Shown here: piece by piece, positions 12,186 through 23,475 of the stretch
Position numbering within the stretch: the stretch's first letter is position 1
How the letters are laid out: the number at the start of each line of letters is the position of its first letter
NCBI RefSeq assembly: GCF_047496725.1
Contig: NC_132971.1
Span: 7,530,001 to 7,594,000 of the forward strand
DNA length: 64,000 nt
Origin: Anoplolepis gracilipes
Lineage: Eukaryota > Arthropoda > Insecta > Hymenoptera > Formicidae
Reading direction: 5' to 3'
The notes under the pieces: generated by a model
Database searches by the model: none
What the model saw: only the letters and a program-made list of their open reading frames with translations
Told to the model about the DNA's origin: nothing
Made by a program: the position numbers and the translations under genes

Positions 12186-12752
12186 ATGAAAATCAAAGCC
12201 ATCAACACGTGCTACCTAATTCGCGGATGCCTAGAGGTACGAATAATCCGCATAGTATCGCTGCTCATCTGGGTCCAACTGAAAAATGGTGAAAAGGATC
12301 TGACAGAGTTCAATTTCAGAATGAATCGACGAAGTAAATACTTCCAATATTGGCCGAAAATCTAAAAGAAGACGAATCGGTCGCCGTCAAAATCAAGGAC
12401 ATCTGGCAACGCGGCCTTATTATAAAAATTAACAGAGTAACAAACATGGTCAAAGTCGCTCTAAAAGACTGAAGAATTATAGTTTGGAGATCAATGATAC
12501 AAGTTTTCTTCTTAGAAGATCGGTTTCGGAAACTATCCTGGCATCATGTGTGGCCTAGCACACACGGGCCCCTTAACAAAAATCACCCAATGGTTTGAAG
12601 ACACAATAATGTTGTGTAAAACTCTCGCAGAACATCAGGACGGATGAATAAAAATAATCCACCCCCTTCACGACGGAGCAGTTATGGTAAAACTGATTAT
12701 CTACGACAAGTACAGCGATGAGGCCAACAATTTGCGAGACTCATTGATATAA
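12186..12752 (+). pseudogene. Tudor-like module downstream of env, element 1
   Basis: The region opens with an ATG at 12186 and a 59-codon frame ending at 12365, followed by further open pieces in shifted frames to the stop at 12750-12752. Read in order, the pieces follow the plan of an extended Tudor domain. First comes a VRIIRIVSLLIWVQL segment and an MNRR-type helix. Then comes the barrel-like stretch VAVKIKDIWQRGLI, VKVALKD and VWRS. Next is an LEDRFRKLSW segment, then CGLAHTGPLTKI. It ends in VKLIIYDK and NNLRDSLI, the usual closing strand and helix. I count at least two in-frame stops and two or three frameshifts. The match is to fold pattern and spacing, judged by eye; the region is decayed here but recurs in element 2. 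Tudor domains bind methylated arginine on partners such as Piwi proteins; that role here is inference. Confidence 0.6.
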
Positions 12753-12869
12753 TTAGTTACACGTTCAACTTAGTAACAACGTTAAGACAGATATACTTCC
12801 TAGAACTTAAAAAAAGGGAAGGGGGCATTACTAAGACGTAATAATTAAGAATATTTTTATTAATTTCTC

Positions 12870-13300
12870 GTGGCCCACCAACCATGGAGGATCCATACAA
12901 ACCGGCAACAAGAATTTTAAGTGTTTGTTTTTTGTATGTAACGTTTTTACCGTTTTTCTCCGTTTTTTTACATCAAATATTGTTACCGCTTTTTTTTTTT
13001 ACATCAAATATTGTATTTACTTTCTGTAAGGATTATTTCCGGATTTGTTGTACTTATATTTACGATTTGCTTTACGTTTATTTTACTGCGCTGAAGAAGG
13101 CTCAAATTTAAGCTCGAAACGTTTGTCTAGTTATTCTATATAGTTCATCTTTTAATTTATATGTTTTATTGTACTAATTTATTTATAGTTGAATTATATT
13201 ATTAGTTTAATTTTTATTTTACTACTTATTAATTTGTTATTCTTCCTTGCTCTCTACAGCATTTAATGTTTGTTATATTATTAACTATAAGAGAGCTATT
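12870..13300 (+). mobile_element. Penelope-like element end, plus orientation
   Basis: Sequence unrelated to the retrovirus-type element begins near 12870. At about 13090-13125 it holds CTGAAGA, a short imperfect stem region, then GAAACGTT. This is the CUGANGA...GAAA core layout of the hammerhead ribozyme motifs known from Penelope-like element terminal repeats. A related motif in the opposite orientation lies at 13545-13580 beside recognisable Penelope-like coding remnants. The arrangement suggests two head-to-head terminal pieces. No coding sequence is recognisable in this part. Confidence 0.45.
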
Positions 13301-13529
13301 CTTAAAGGTTACGTAATATTTAACTTTGCTAGGTTAATTAATATAAAATAATATCAATAAAGGCAGTAGAGAACAAAGTATATATCGTACAAAATATTAT
13401 AATGATGATTCTGAAGCTAGTTAGTTTTGAGAATGTAATAAAAAAATATTTGATGTAGTAAAATAATTAGTTTATTACAATGTAAGAAATCCAAAAATAT
13501 GTTATAAATCGGTATAAAATTATAAAATT

Positions 13530-14660
13530 ATAAAAATGAACGTTTCGAGCTCATTGTTTGAATCTTCTTCAGCTTAAAAGAATAAATATAAATAATAAGT
13601 ACGGTATTGCTGGCAGTATAAAAATCTTTGAAAAATATATAAAACAGACCTCGGTAAGTCAATCAGCCGTAAGATTGAAATGTACATACAGAATTTAATA
13701 ATGACGTTTATCAGTCCTCTAAGAGTCCTCAATAGATGTTAAGCAAGGTTGTATTTATTATATAATTAGAATTGAAGAATAGTGATTCGATTTCAATGCC
13801 AGTTGATTCTGGAAATATGTGTAGATGTTCATGTAGAATAATTAAGAAGTAATCTAAGCACTAAACTTTACAGTAGGTATAGTAAAATTAATTACTTACA
13901 ATGTCGAAATATTCTCATGTGTGTTCAATAGATCTTGACTAGACAAAACGTGTATATTTTGGAGGTCGAGCGGTTACTGTCAAACTAATGAAAGTATGAG
14001 AGATTGTTTATATGCTGCGTCTCTGCTTAGAAAATTTTTGGGAGTGTGTTTATGACGTCATGATATGTGGCTGATAAATTGCCAGTGTCTGTCTGTAAAT
14101 TTAACCCGTTTTTTATCTCTTTATATAAAGTATTTTGGAGATCAGTCTTTTATTATAAAACGAAACTTCATCCACAATATTTACATTCTTCCAATCGAAG
14201 TCATGGTTATATTGTAGCGGTATTTTTATTTATATGTAGTTTATATATGTTCAGAGATTCTAGTTTTCAACATTCTAGACGTTTGCTCTACATATGATGC
14301 ATCGCAGTTATTACAGCTGATTTTATATACCACGTTAGTTTTTAATTTGTTTAGGATAATATCTTTATGCACTTTAATGAATTTATTCATTTTATTTAGA
14401 CTAACGTAAAATAATTTCACATTCGTTTTTGATATTTTTGAATTTATCAGTTACAGACGGTAAATAGGGGATGGTAAAATAAACCGGATTATTCTCTACT
14501 GTTCTATTGTTAATGGAGTTTTCCATATAAGTTAACGCCTTTATTCGTAGATTGATGACATTAAAGATTAAACTGAGTGGATAGCCATTGTCAAGAAGAA
14601 TTCTAACTATGAGATCAATATTTTTAGTGTGAAATCTAGGATGAGAAAATATTAATTAAT
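13530..14660 (-). mobile_element. Penelope-like retroelement fragment
   Basis: On the minus strand, 14650-14440 encodes remnants of the last part of a reverse transcriptase (IDLIVRILLDNGYPL, then a VYFTIPYLPS phrase). From about 14385 down to 14210 it encodes a GIY-YIG endonuclease-type segment with VVYKISCNNCDASYV, an EQTSR phrase and KTRISEHI. The order RT, then GIY-YIG, identifies the Penelope-like class. Stops and frameshifts are frequent. Downstream on the same strand, at 13580-13545, is a hammerhead-like CTGAAGA...GAAACGTT motif, where the terminal repeat is expected. The element is truncated at its 5' end. Confidence 0.7.
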
Positions 14661-14697
14661 ATAGAAATGAAGAACATACATATACAGGTATTTATTA

Positions 14698-15555
14698 TAA
14701 GAAACTAGGTGATCTTAGCGCTCAACAAATAATATAAAGAACTTGGAAATATTTAACGAAGTATTAGACTTGGAATACTGAATTAGAGAACTGATCAGAG
14801 GCTATTAGAGAGATGATGAGATATTATTGTCATACGAGTTCCTGCTAGTCTTTCCTTTTATACAAATTTTTAGTTCTTCCACCTCTAAAAATTTTGACCA
14901 TACCCCTAAAAAATTTGTATAAAAGGAAAGACCAGCGGGAACTAACAATAATTTTTCAATACTTCTCTAATAGAGAAGTCTCCTCTGAGCAATTCTCTAA
15001 TTCAGTATTCTAAGTCTAATACTTCGTTAAATATTTCCAAGTTCTTTATATTACTTGTTGAGCGCTGAGATCACCTAGTTTCTTCATCTGACTTGCTTCA
15101 GATCTACAGAACGGCCAATGAGTAACTGTCTTACTATCTGCTCATTTTGGACACGCTGTTTAAAACTAGCAAGTTAGTCTAAATCTCTAAACATCCATTA
15201 TATAAACATATTTATAATTTCGTTACCAGATTATCAAACGTTTATTAAATTAGATATTGTTAAACATTTATTAAAATAATGTTATTGTATTATATTAATA
15301 TAATTTTATTTTCAAATTTGAATAAAGTTTTATAATTTTAATGTTTAAATTAAATTAAATTATATTATTAATTATTATATTAACCCTCTCCCGACATTCT
15401 TAAGGAATCGTACTTGGTCCCGTAAAGGAGATTAAATTCTGTTATTCAAAAGGGACTATTGAACGAACTTTCGGAGGAGCAGAATAATAGCGACAGGAAT
15501 ATCCTTTACCTGCTTTTCGAGTTTTGCGATTCATTCGACATAAGTCATTCGCCGT
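14698..15555. repeat. Rearranged LTR piece with large palindrome
   Basis: The stretch 14885-15555 matches 6685-7360 of the element 1 LTR in the same orientation. The stretch 14698-14873 is the reverse complement of 14906-15085, with only scattered differences, and a spacer of about 32 bases separates the arms. The region is therefore an LTR fragment joined head-to-head to an inverted copy of part of itself. The outer LTR edge is missing, and the match ends near the CATTCGCCG phrase. Confidence 0.75.
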
Positions 15556-15999
15556 AGAGATTCGTTCGACATTAGGAAAGATTTGTCATTCACTATTGTA
15601 AACCTCCCATACTATTCGCGATTCGCAGTATATCATTCGAAATTCGTAATTCGTTGTTTCTTATTGACACATTCGTTTTTTCTTACTCATTTTCTTTCTT
15701 GTTTCTTTCTTACTTAAGCCGGCCGCACACGGTACGATTTTTCATACTAAATCGTATACGAGATATTTAATTAACTATCATACTAGCTATGCAACTTGAA
15801 ATTATGTGTGTTCCGTGCTACTATACTTCCTAGTATGGTAGTTTTGGTAATAGGTGTGGTGCCTTTTTTCACTACGTGATTTCTTGCTAGCTGTAAATGA
15901 TAATAACGTTAATAACTGTCAAAAACGCGAAAAATTAAAATAACCTATATTTTGGCTTCACACATGCAGATTTTTTTACGTATAATTTAATAATAATTA
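15556..15999. other. Intergenic; possible transposon terminus
   Basis: I see no gene. A GCCGGCCGCACACGGTACGA phrase at about 15719-15738 resembles the ends of some insect DNA transposons, and it is followed by an ATCGTATACGA-rich hairpin. I could not find a partner end, so no element is called. Confidence 0.35.
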
Positions 16000-18900
16000 A
16001 TGATAATTATTTTTTATTATTAATAACAATATTTTAGTGGCAAAGTGTGACAGTCGATCCGTTGCCTCTTGCAATTCTTTCTGAAGCTTGCCAAAGTGTT
16101 ATCATCGTCATTACCGGTGGTGGTGGTGGTTGATTCCTCCCTGATTTCCACTCCGTTAAACATAATGTAGTCACAAGTTGCTCTCTCGAGGGTTTCTATG
16201 ATAAATTATCATCACACTGAATAAATAATGGCGTATTAAAAGTATTAAGTTTGTTCATCGAATTGACCTACCTCCGAATTATCAATAAGTAGCAGTTTCT
16301 GTGCTGTATAATACTCAAATTCCACGATTTCCTTTGCTGTAATGTTCAGGTATGGCGTCGGTTTAAATTCGCCGCTCACAGGAGCGATCATACAGCAAGT
16401 CTAGCAATGCAAAAATTGATAATCATATTAATTAATTAATTGTTATAACATTGATAATAATATAATATTAATCTTGGTATGATTACATCTTATGACCGTC
16501 TCAATTAATCGTGATTTCTATATAATTAAGTAATATAATAAGATTAAAATATAAAAAAAACAAACATATTTTAGTAAAAAACTATACAGTTTATATTTTG
16601 CAAATATGTATTCGTTAGATGATATATAATATAAAGAAATGTAAAAAATATTGCTCGTACAGGATCCTGAAGATCAGGTGGTTGTAACATGAGAATGAGT
16701 TCTACTTTAAACTCCGCAATCATTCGTCAGAAATCATTAATTGTTGAGGGCATGGGAAACTGTGTGGCTAGATATTGATTCTGAAGTCTTACTTCATCTA
16801 CGTAAACGGCAGATAAATAATCACTGTTCTCATCCAATGCTGGATCTTTTCAAATATATTCTACTCACTTTATCTAAAATAAAATAAAATAAAATAAATC
16901 TCTTTTTCACAGCTGATGTTGGCATTAAATATTTATATTATATTTAGTTAAATATGTTAATTCTTTAACTTTTAATTACTTTTAAATAATCTTTAATCCT
17001 TTTAACTTTTAATTACACAGAATTTTATATTTCTTATATTTTTTCCATGAAATTTTCACGAAATATTTTGATCTTAATTTTAGAGAATAATATTCGTAAA
17101 AATAATTTCTCACATATTTTGCTGGATATATGCAAACAAACCTGAAATTAGTTCGGGAAATATCTTCCTAATCTCGCTTATTGTTAGCAATCATAACGCC
17201 CCATCTTAAAGAATCTAAACATAACAATTAGATAAATTATATATATAAACTAATTAATTTTTTAAAGATTTTCAAAATTGTTCGACAAACATGCAAATTA
17301 AATATTTAGCGTTAATTTTTGACAAATTTTATAAGATTTAGAATCATTTGTGAAACATTCACAAACATTCGCTATCGCCTATAATGGATTAGAGCTAGGT
17401 TCATTGAGTTTAGGAATAACTACGATTATTATAGCTAGTTGTTGAAAGACATTTCTTGATTTGAATAAATTGCCACATGGGCAAACCATGAATCGCCGCC
17501 TTCGATGAATCTTTTACAATTACCATTTCTCGCTTCGTAATGTATGGAATCACGTAACACTATATGTGCATCGCATTCTGCGCATAGACCAATTAACATT
17601 TGTACATATGGTTTCGTTATAAACTTGAACTAGTTAAAGTCGCACTTTCGACAGTAGTGTGCAGAAAGTTGTCTAAAACACATGTTTGCGAATAAAGTCT
17701 TTCTCTCGAGTGTTACTTTATTTGAAATAATTATGATTAATTAAAATATCTTTAAATTTTGTACTTACATATATGAAATCGGAACAGCATTTTTGTGTTG
17801 CTTCTAATAAACACGTAATAATCGATGCTGGAATGTTCGGGTTTCTTCGCGTCTTCGTCCGTCATAATAACATTATTTGTGTCATAAACGGATATATTCC
17901 GAGTTACAAAGTCCCACATAATGACAAACAATCGCCACTCATTTGCTGACAATGGCGTATGCTGTATTGATCATCAATTAGTTTTAAAATTAATTAATTT
18001 TAATGTGATTAATTTTAAAGTATTAGTGCAAGTCTTTATATGCAAATTTAATTTCTTTTTAAAACGGTATAATAAATAATGACAACAATCATAATTTTTT
18101 TTTCTCGTTTATATGTTTTAATTAACATTTCCATTATCGAAGTAAGAGAACTTAAGTAGAGAAATTGTGATGTGTTTTACCAGGAAAAAATCTTGTCTTG
18201 CTGCGCAGATTGAATCTTTTTCTGGTCATTTGTCCACTTGAGATACTCCTGTCGGGCATTTTCATATGATGAACAAATTATTGTACCAACCACCTATTAT
18301 AATCCAGTAACAAAAATCTATGTAATAATCCTTACAATTGCAAAGCAATATATGCGCGCCATGAGATCCATGAACTGAAATGGAAAGCTTTGCTGCGGTA
18401 ATATTTTTAAGCTCTACTTAATCATATTTATCTTGAAAATTTGCATATTCTTGAAAGTCTGAAAATACACGTTTTTTAAAAGCTATTTTAAAACACGTTA
18501 AAAATGTTATTATTATAACATTTAAATTAGTAATCTATTATAATATATTTTATAACTGTTTTGCACTTTTACCTTTCCATCACTGACCAAATACCAGCTT
18601 CATAGGTGTTTTGAGAGAGTTTGTGAAACTCCAAACTTTTTGATTTCACGATTTTAACCAATTATCGTCTACATTCATTTTGGAATTTATTTTGTTAATT
18701 GGAGCTGTTTCAGTGAAATTAAACAATTCTGAAATAATGTATGTATATACATGTACAGTAGTACATTGTCATTAATAGTGAGAACAAACTAAATGCAAAT
18801 TTTTTACAGATAAAACACAATAAGAATTTTAGTATACATGTTAAAATAGTGAGTACAATTTTTGCTGGGACGTAAAAATACGATTAATAATTAAAGGGTC

Positions 18901-19561
18901 TTGTGTATAAATATGATTAGAATTAATAGTCAGTGCAAATAAAAGCTATAATACGCAACGACGAAGGGTGCTTGTAACGTTTATTATTACGAATTTTATA
19001 TTAAATTTTAATTATTTATTGAGTAATAAAAATTAGTTATTTAATTATTTAGTTTGTAAATTTTTCTATCCTTTTCGGATCATCTTTAGTATAACAATTC
19101 AATGGTTTACAATCTGAAGAAATAACATGATGTATGTTCAAATGATACAAATAAAACTTTTACATTATTAAATAATTAAAATTTATTTGTAGTGAAAAAC
19201 ATTAATTCCGTCCTTTATTGTTTTTTGTGGTTTTTATCTGGCCTAATCATTAATTCTCATCATAAAAATATGAAACAGTAAAAGATTCATACTTAAATTT
19301 TAATACTTTACGTATGTTATGCTTGTTCTTTATATAGTAATGCCAATTTAAATTGTCATTTCATACTAGAGCGCCGCCGTCGTCTTCTGAGATGCATATT
19401 AATTTTCTGGAGAGAGATGACCTATCAATTCTTGGCGATCCATGTAATATACGGTCACTGTTCCGAAAATATGTAACATTTGACTCGCGAATAGCGAAAA
19501 CATTAATACCATTATCGTCTTTCTCATTGCCAACAAACAAATATGTATGTGTCATTTTCAC
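16000..19561 (-). pseudogene. Receptor tyrosine phosphatase copy B (internally deleted)
   Basis: Two blocks match the intact gene. The stretch 16000-16870 matches 31880-32740 at very high identity, introns included, covering parental exons 30, 29 and 28. The stretch 17190-19600 matches 41010-43400 and covers exon 6 tail through exon 1. About 30 bases of exon 27 at 17125-17165 lead into the junction, so the roughly 8 kb coding EGF-like and FN3 repeats, membrane span and first phosphatase domain are gone. Disabling changes include the Trp codon TGG turned to TGA at 19361-19363 in exon 1 and a 2-base deletion near 16850 in exon 28. The 5' flank, about 21000-21450, is also duplicated (see 3290-3800). 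Confidence 0.85.
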
Positions 19562-19640
19562 ACATATTCATTAGATGGGATGTATATAAAACAATATGGC
19601 TGAATAAATAAAAAATAAAATCATAAAATTCCAATTTTGT

Positions 19641-20091
19641 ACATAAAAGTCAAAATAAAAAAGGGAAAAGCCACTAACTTTAATGTTACTTTCATTCATT
19701 TGACTACAATATTCGTACGTTTTGGACGAAGACATTAGAAATATCAATACTTTATTTATTATGTCATTTTTAGAAAATATATTTTAGTATTTTATTTTAA
19801 TCAATGTTTGACTTTTTTTAAAATTAGGGATAACCGCTTCATTATAAAACCCTCGATATTATTTTATTACTGTGAGTACACATTACATATAGCGGGTATA
19901 TCAAGTGTAAATTAATTTAAGTATTTTTTAAATCTGAAATTAGTACAAAGATAAAAAGTAAGAGAGCTAAAATTTTGCTCTATTGAAAGGTATAATTGCC
20001 AAATTTTTCTAAAAACTTGTAGATATAATGCAAATGAATGAAAATAACATTAAAGTTAGTGACTTTTCCCTTTTATATTTTGACTTTTGTC
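19641..20091. repeat. MITE-like element with about 60-bp inverted ends
   Basis: The stretch 19641-19702 is nearly the reverse complement of 20030-20091, with shared AAAAGTCAAAATA and CACTAACTTTAATGTTA phrases. The interior is AT-rich with no coding capacity. The element lies just upstream of pseudogene copy B and is absent from the corresponding place of the intact gene. Confidence 0.65.
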
Positions 20092-20204
20092 GTAGTTTAA
20101 CTTGATTTAAATTTTTTGAGAAAAATTTTACCTAGTTGTAAAATGTCAAAAAATATTTAATTGTAAAGAAAAACAAGTACGTTTTTCCCTATTTTTTTCT
20201 TAAA

Positions 20205-20485
20205 TAATAAATAAAAAATTAAAAAAGTATTTTCAAATTTTAACTTTACATGTTATTAATAGTTAAAAAATTTTTTTGTATTTTCTCAGTTCTGTGTCTT
20301 ACACAGAATTACCTATTTCTTAAATAATAAATAAAAAATTTAAAAAGTATTTTAAAATTTCAACTTTACATGCTATTAATTTTGCATTTTCTCAGTTCTG
20401 TGTCTTATACAGAACTGAGAAAATACAAAATTAATAACATGTAAAGTTGAAATTTCAAAATACTTTTTTAATTTTTTATTTACGA
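20205..20485. repeat. Fold-back repeat with an extra arm copy
   Basis: The stretch 20322-20400 is close to the reverse complement of 20410-20484, centred on TTCTGTGTCTTATACAGAA. The left arm is also repeated directly at about 20205-20300. Near 20536-20570, CAGTGTGCTTAAACTTTTG recalls mariner-like ends, but I found no matching partner. Confidence 0.6.
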
Positions 20486-21450
20486 TGATTTTTGTCTAAT
20501 TGTAGCAGTCCGAATATAGTCCAATTTTTTTAAACACAGTGTGCTTAAACTTTTGTGTCAAGCACTGTATGTGTGTAATATTATAAAATTATATTTTATA
20601 GTGTTTTATCTACATCTTTGTTTTAAAATTTTAATTTATTAAATCCATTTTTATTATATTAAATAAAAAAATTATGTCATTGTATTTTTTTCCAAAATTT
20701 TTGTACGAATTTAACGCGTTATTTTGAACTTGGACCATGTGTATAATAAAATAAATGTTCAAAGTTATTAATTTATTTTATATTATAATATTAACATTTT
20801 TTGATCAACTTATTATAGAGTAGAACAGTTCTATGTATTGAGTATATTTAAATAAAACGCGCATGAATGAGCTGTGATCTCTTATTTGGAAAAATACACA
20901 CAGTTCACTTAAATTACACTAATCCACTTTAAATAAAACAGACAATAACAATAACATTAAATTTTTGTTGACGTTATAATATATAAATATATTGTAGAAA
21001 CACTGTCTTACACTACCACTGTTAGACTGTTGCTTAGACTACTAACTTTAGACAGTAACGGATAATCAAGATGAACTTTTCTTTGGTGACTCAGTAAGAT
21101 AATTTTCATATCTAAAAAATACAAGTAATATTTGAGAAATTGATAAAATTGAAGAATTTCTTACAAAAGAAGCTCTTGTCAAAAATTTGAAAAATTTTAA
21201 ATTTTTATCAAGAGATGATGTCATTGGTCGTACATTCAGATATAGTGAAATGTTCAACAAAAGTCATTCTACAAAATAAAACAAAGATACAAGTATAAGA
21301 GTGATTAATTCTGCAAGAATTCTACACGTGTTTTCAAAAATATTTAAAAAATATCTCATGTTACAATTTTGATAAAAGAATTATTTTTGTAAGAAACGCT
21401 TTAATTTTATTTATATTATTTTTCATGTCAGATATGAAAAAAGCAAAATA

Positions 21451-22298
21451 AATTAAGCAATGTTGATTATAGTTATGATCTGTATGAAATTAATGTAAAA
21501 TTATATAACATAAATATATAAATAAATACTAACTAATATATAATATATAAATAAAAACTAACAATACTTTATTTATATAAAATAATATTTAAAATATCTT
21601 TTTATATAATAATTTTAGATAAGAAAATAATAAGTACTGTATATAATATATATGTAGATAAAAATTCTTATTTTTTATTTTTAAAGTTTGAAATTATATT
21701 TATAATTATATTATTTAATTATATTATAAAATTATATCTAAATATTTTTAATCAATTAAGTAATTTTATCGATAATTCTATTGCATATAACTTATATATT
21801 ACATAAAATTGTGCCATTGTTGTAATGAAAAGTGCATCATACTATGAAAAATGTATCATGTATGATATTTCTGTATAATTCTTGTTATCTTTTTAAAACT
21901 ATCTACTCTTTGTACGATAATATTTTATCAACATTTCTAATTACAAAGGTAAGATATTTATTTTCTATAAATCACAAATTAATATTTTACTGTACGTATT
22001 ATGATAAATTTTTATAATTGTTGTACAGATTTTTACGGATTTTTTACATTTCTGGTTAATAAATCTGATTATTTGATAGCAGTAATGCAACATTGCAGAA
22101 TGACAACATATGCAAAAAATGTTAAAGTATTGCAAACCATTTTTATTTTAAAATAAACAATAGTATGTTAACGTAGTATTTTAAAAAACATTTGTATATT
22201 AGCGATATCAATCGTTTAATAAAATATTATTTATACCGACCCACTATTCTTAATTAATATGTTAAAAATACGTGTATAATTATTTTTTTGCGAAATAC
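21451..22298. other. AT-rich intergenic sequence
   Basis: There is no recognisable gene. The sequence is AT-rich and continues the 5' flank of copy B up to the start of the LTR of element 2. Confidence 0.5.
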
Positions 22299-23040
22299 TG
22301 TTATATCATCCCAACTTTAGGATTCCTTTCTTCCGCAAAGTCGCGAGAGTGACCGGCTGAATGGTAATAGATATAACAAATCGCGAATTTTAACATATAA
22401 TTTCTGATATACTGAAAAACAGGAAAAGGCTTCCTGGCAATATAATTCTAAACAATTAGGAGAATGTCTAATCAAAATGATAGAACTATCAACAGACTAT
22501 GGAAAATAACAATAGGCGTACAATCGTATGAATCAGAGTCACATGAACAATAATCTTTTTCTAAAATGGATATAAAAGGAAACGCAAACAATCAAATAAT
22601 TAGTTGTCAATCAATAAGTCATTCAGTCATTCAATAAATCAGTTGGACTTAGTAAGTCAGCCAACTTGACAAAAAAATAAATATTTTGAACTGGGTCGTA
22701 TTTGTGCCCCAACCAAGAATTCTCATGACGCAATAATATGAGTCAGTCACATAAACAATAATCTTTCTTTAAAAAAGGATATAAAAAGGGAGACTTTCAG
22801 AAACGCAGACAGTCAATCGTCGACTGTCAGTCAATAAGTCACTCGGTCACTCAATAAGTTGGTCTTGTCAGCCAAATCGACAAAAAGTAAATATTTCGAA
22901 CTGGGTCGTATCTGCGCCCCCACCAAGACTTCTCACGACACCTCCATCTATCACGGAAGGCCTCTCATGGGCCCCTCACGGATCTGTCACGGGATTCCTT
23001 CTTCGCCCCTCCAAATAATATCTCTGTCATGTTTACAACA
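22299..23040 (+). repeat. 5' LTR of retroelement 2 with internal tandem duplication
   Basis: The start is set at TGTTATATCATCCC, because a second copy beginning GGTTATATTATCCC lies at 28939. Within it, about 22524-22730 and 22733-22940 are direct repeats, each with a GGATATAAAA TATA-like box, an AATCAATAAGTCA tract and a GAACTGGGTCGTAT phrase. The promoter/R-like part is therefore duplicated. The right end is uncertain: TTTACAACA near 23032-23040 is one candidate. Confidence 0.55.
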
Positions 23041-23085
23041 TTTACAGTAAGTTGACACAAAGTTTTTTATTTTATTTATATTTCT

Positions 23086-23475
23086 TTGTTTTCCCTTTCC
23101 TTTCTAACACTCCCTGAATATATTGAAACCCCCCCCCCCTCTCCTTCTTGCTCCCGTTGTCCATCCAGAACATCTGTCTCCTCCTTTGAGCTTTGGGATC
23201 TTATAATTGAAATCTTAGAGAAATTCAAAGTTCCCTTTAAATTTAGAACCAATCAATATCGCGAAAACGGAAACTATTAATAACGTATCATGGAATAATA
23301 TCAAATCACAACTTCAATTGATATTTACCGACACATCAACTAATTAATTATATGTAATGGATTGATTAAATATCCCCCTAAAGATTTACGATCTATTATC
23401 ATCGGAGAAAAGCGTTGACCTATCAAAAAGACATTGTGGCCTTAGAAAAACGTGCAATAGAATAAAACACCATTA
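23086..23475 (+). pseudogene. gag-like remnant of element 2
   Basis: A short open stretch with a Pro-rich start and an IIEILEKFKVPFKFRT phrase is followed by frames with stops. Its position between the LTR and integrase suggests gag. The sequence is too short and decayed to confirm, and it does not align clearly with the gag remnant of element 1. Confidence 0.35.

Larger units (their letters stand above)
6174..12870 (+). mobile_element. Gypsy-like retrovirus-type element 1 (defective)
   Basis: The layout is 5' LTR, gag remnant, integrase remnant, open env, a Tudor-like module and a polypurine tract at 12809-12825 (A7-GGG-AA-GGGGG). Protease, reverse transcriptase and RNase H are missing between gag and integrase. 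A tract at about 7445-7460 resembles the complement of a tRNA-Pro 3' end and may be the primer binding site, though it sits some 12 bases from the LTR edge. The 3' LTR is not found after the polypurine tract, because Penelope-like sequence begins there; an LTR piece reappears, rearranged, at 14.7-15.6 kb. The integrase has the gypsy type of signature, while env is of a different, chuvirus-like type. Confidence 0.75.
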
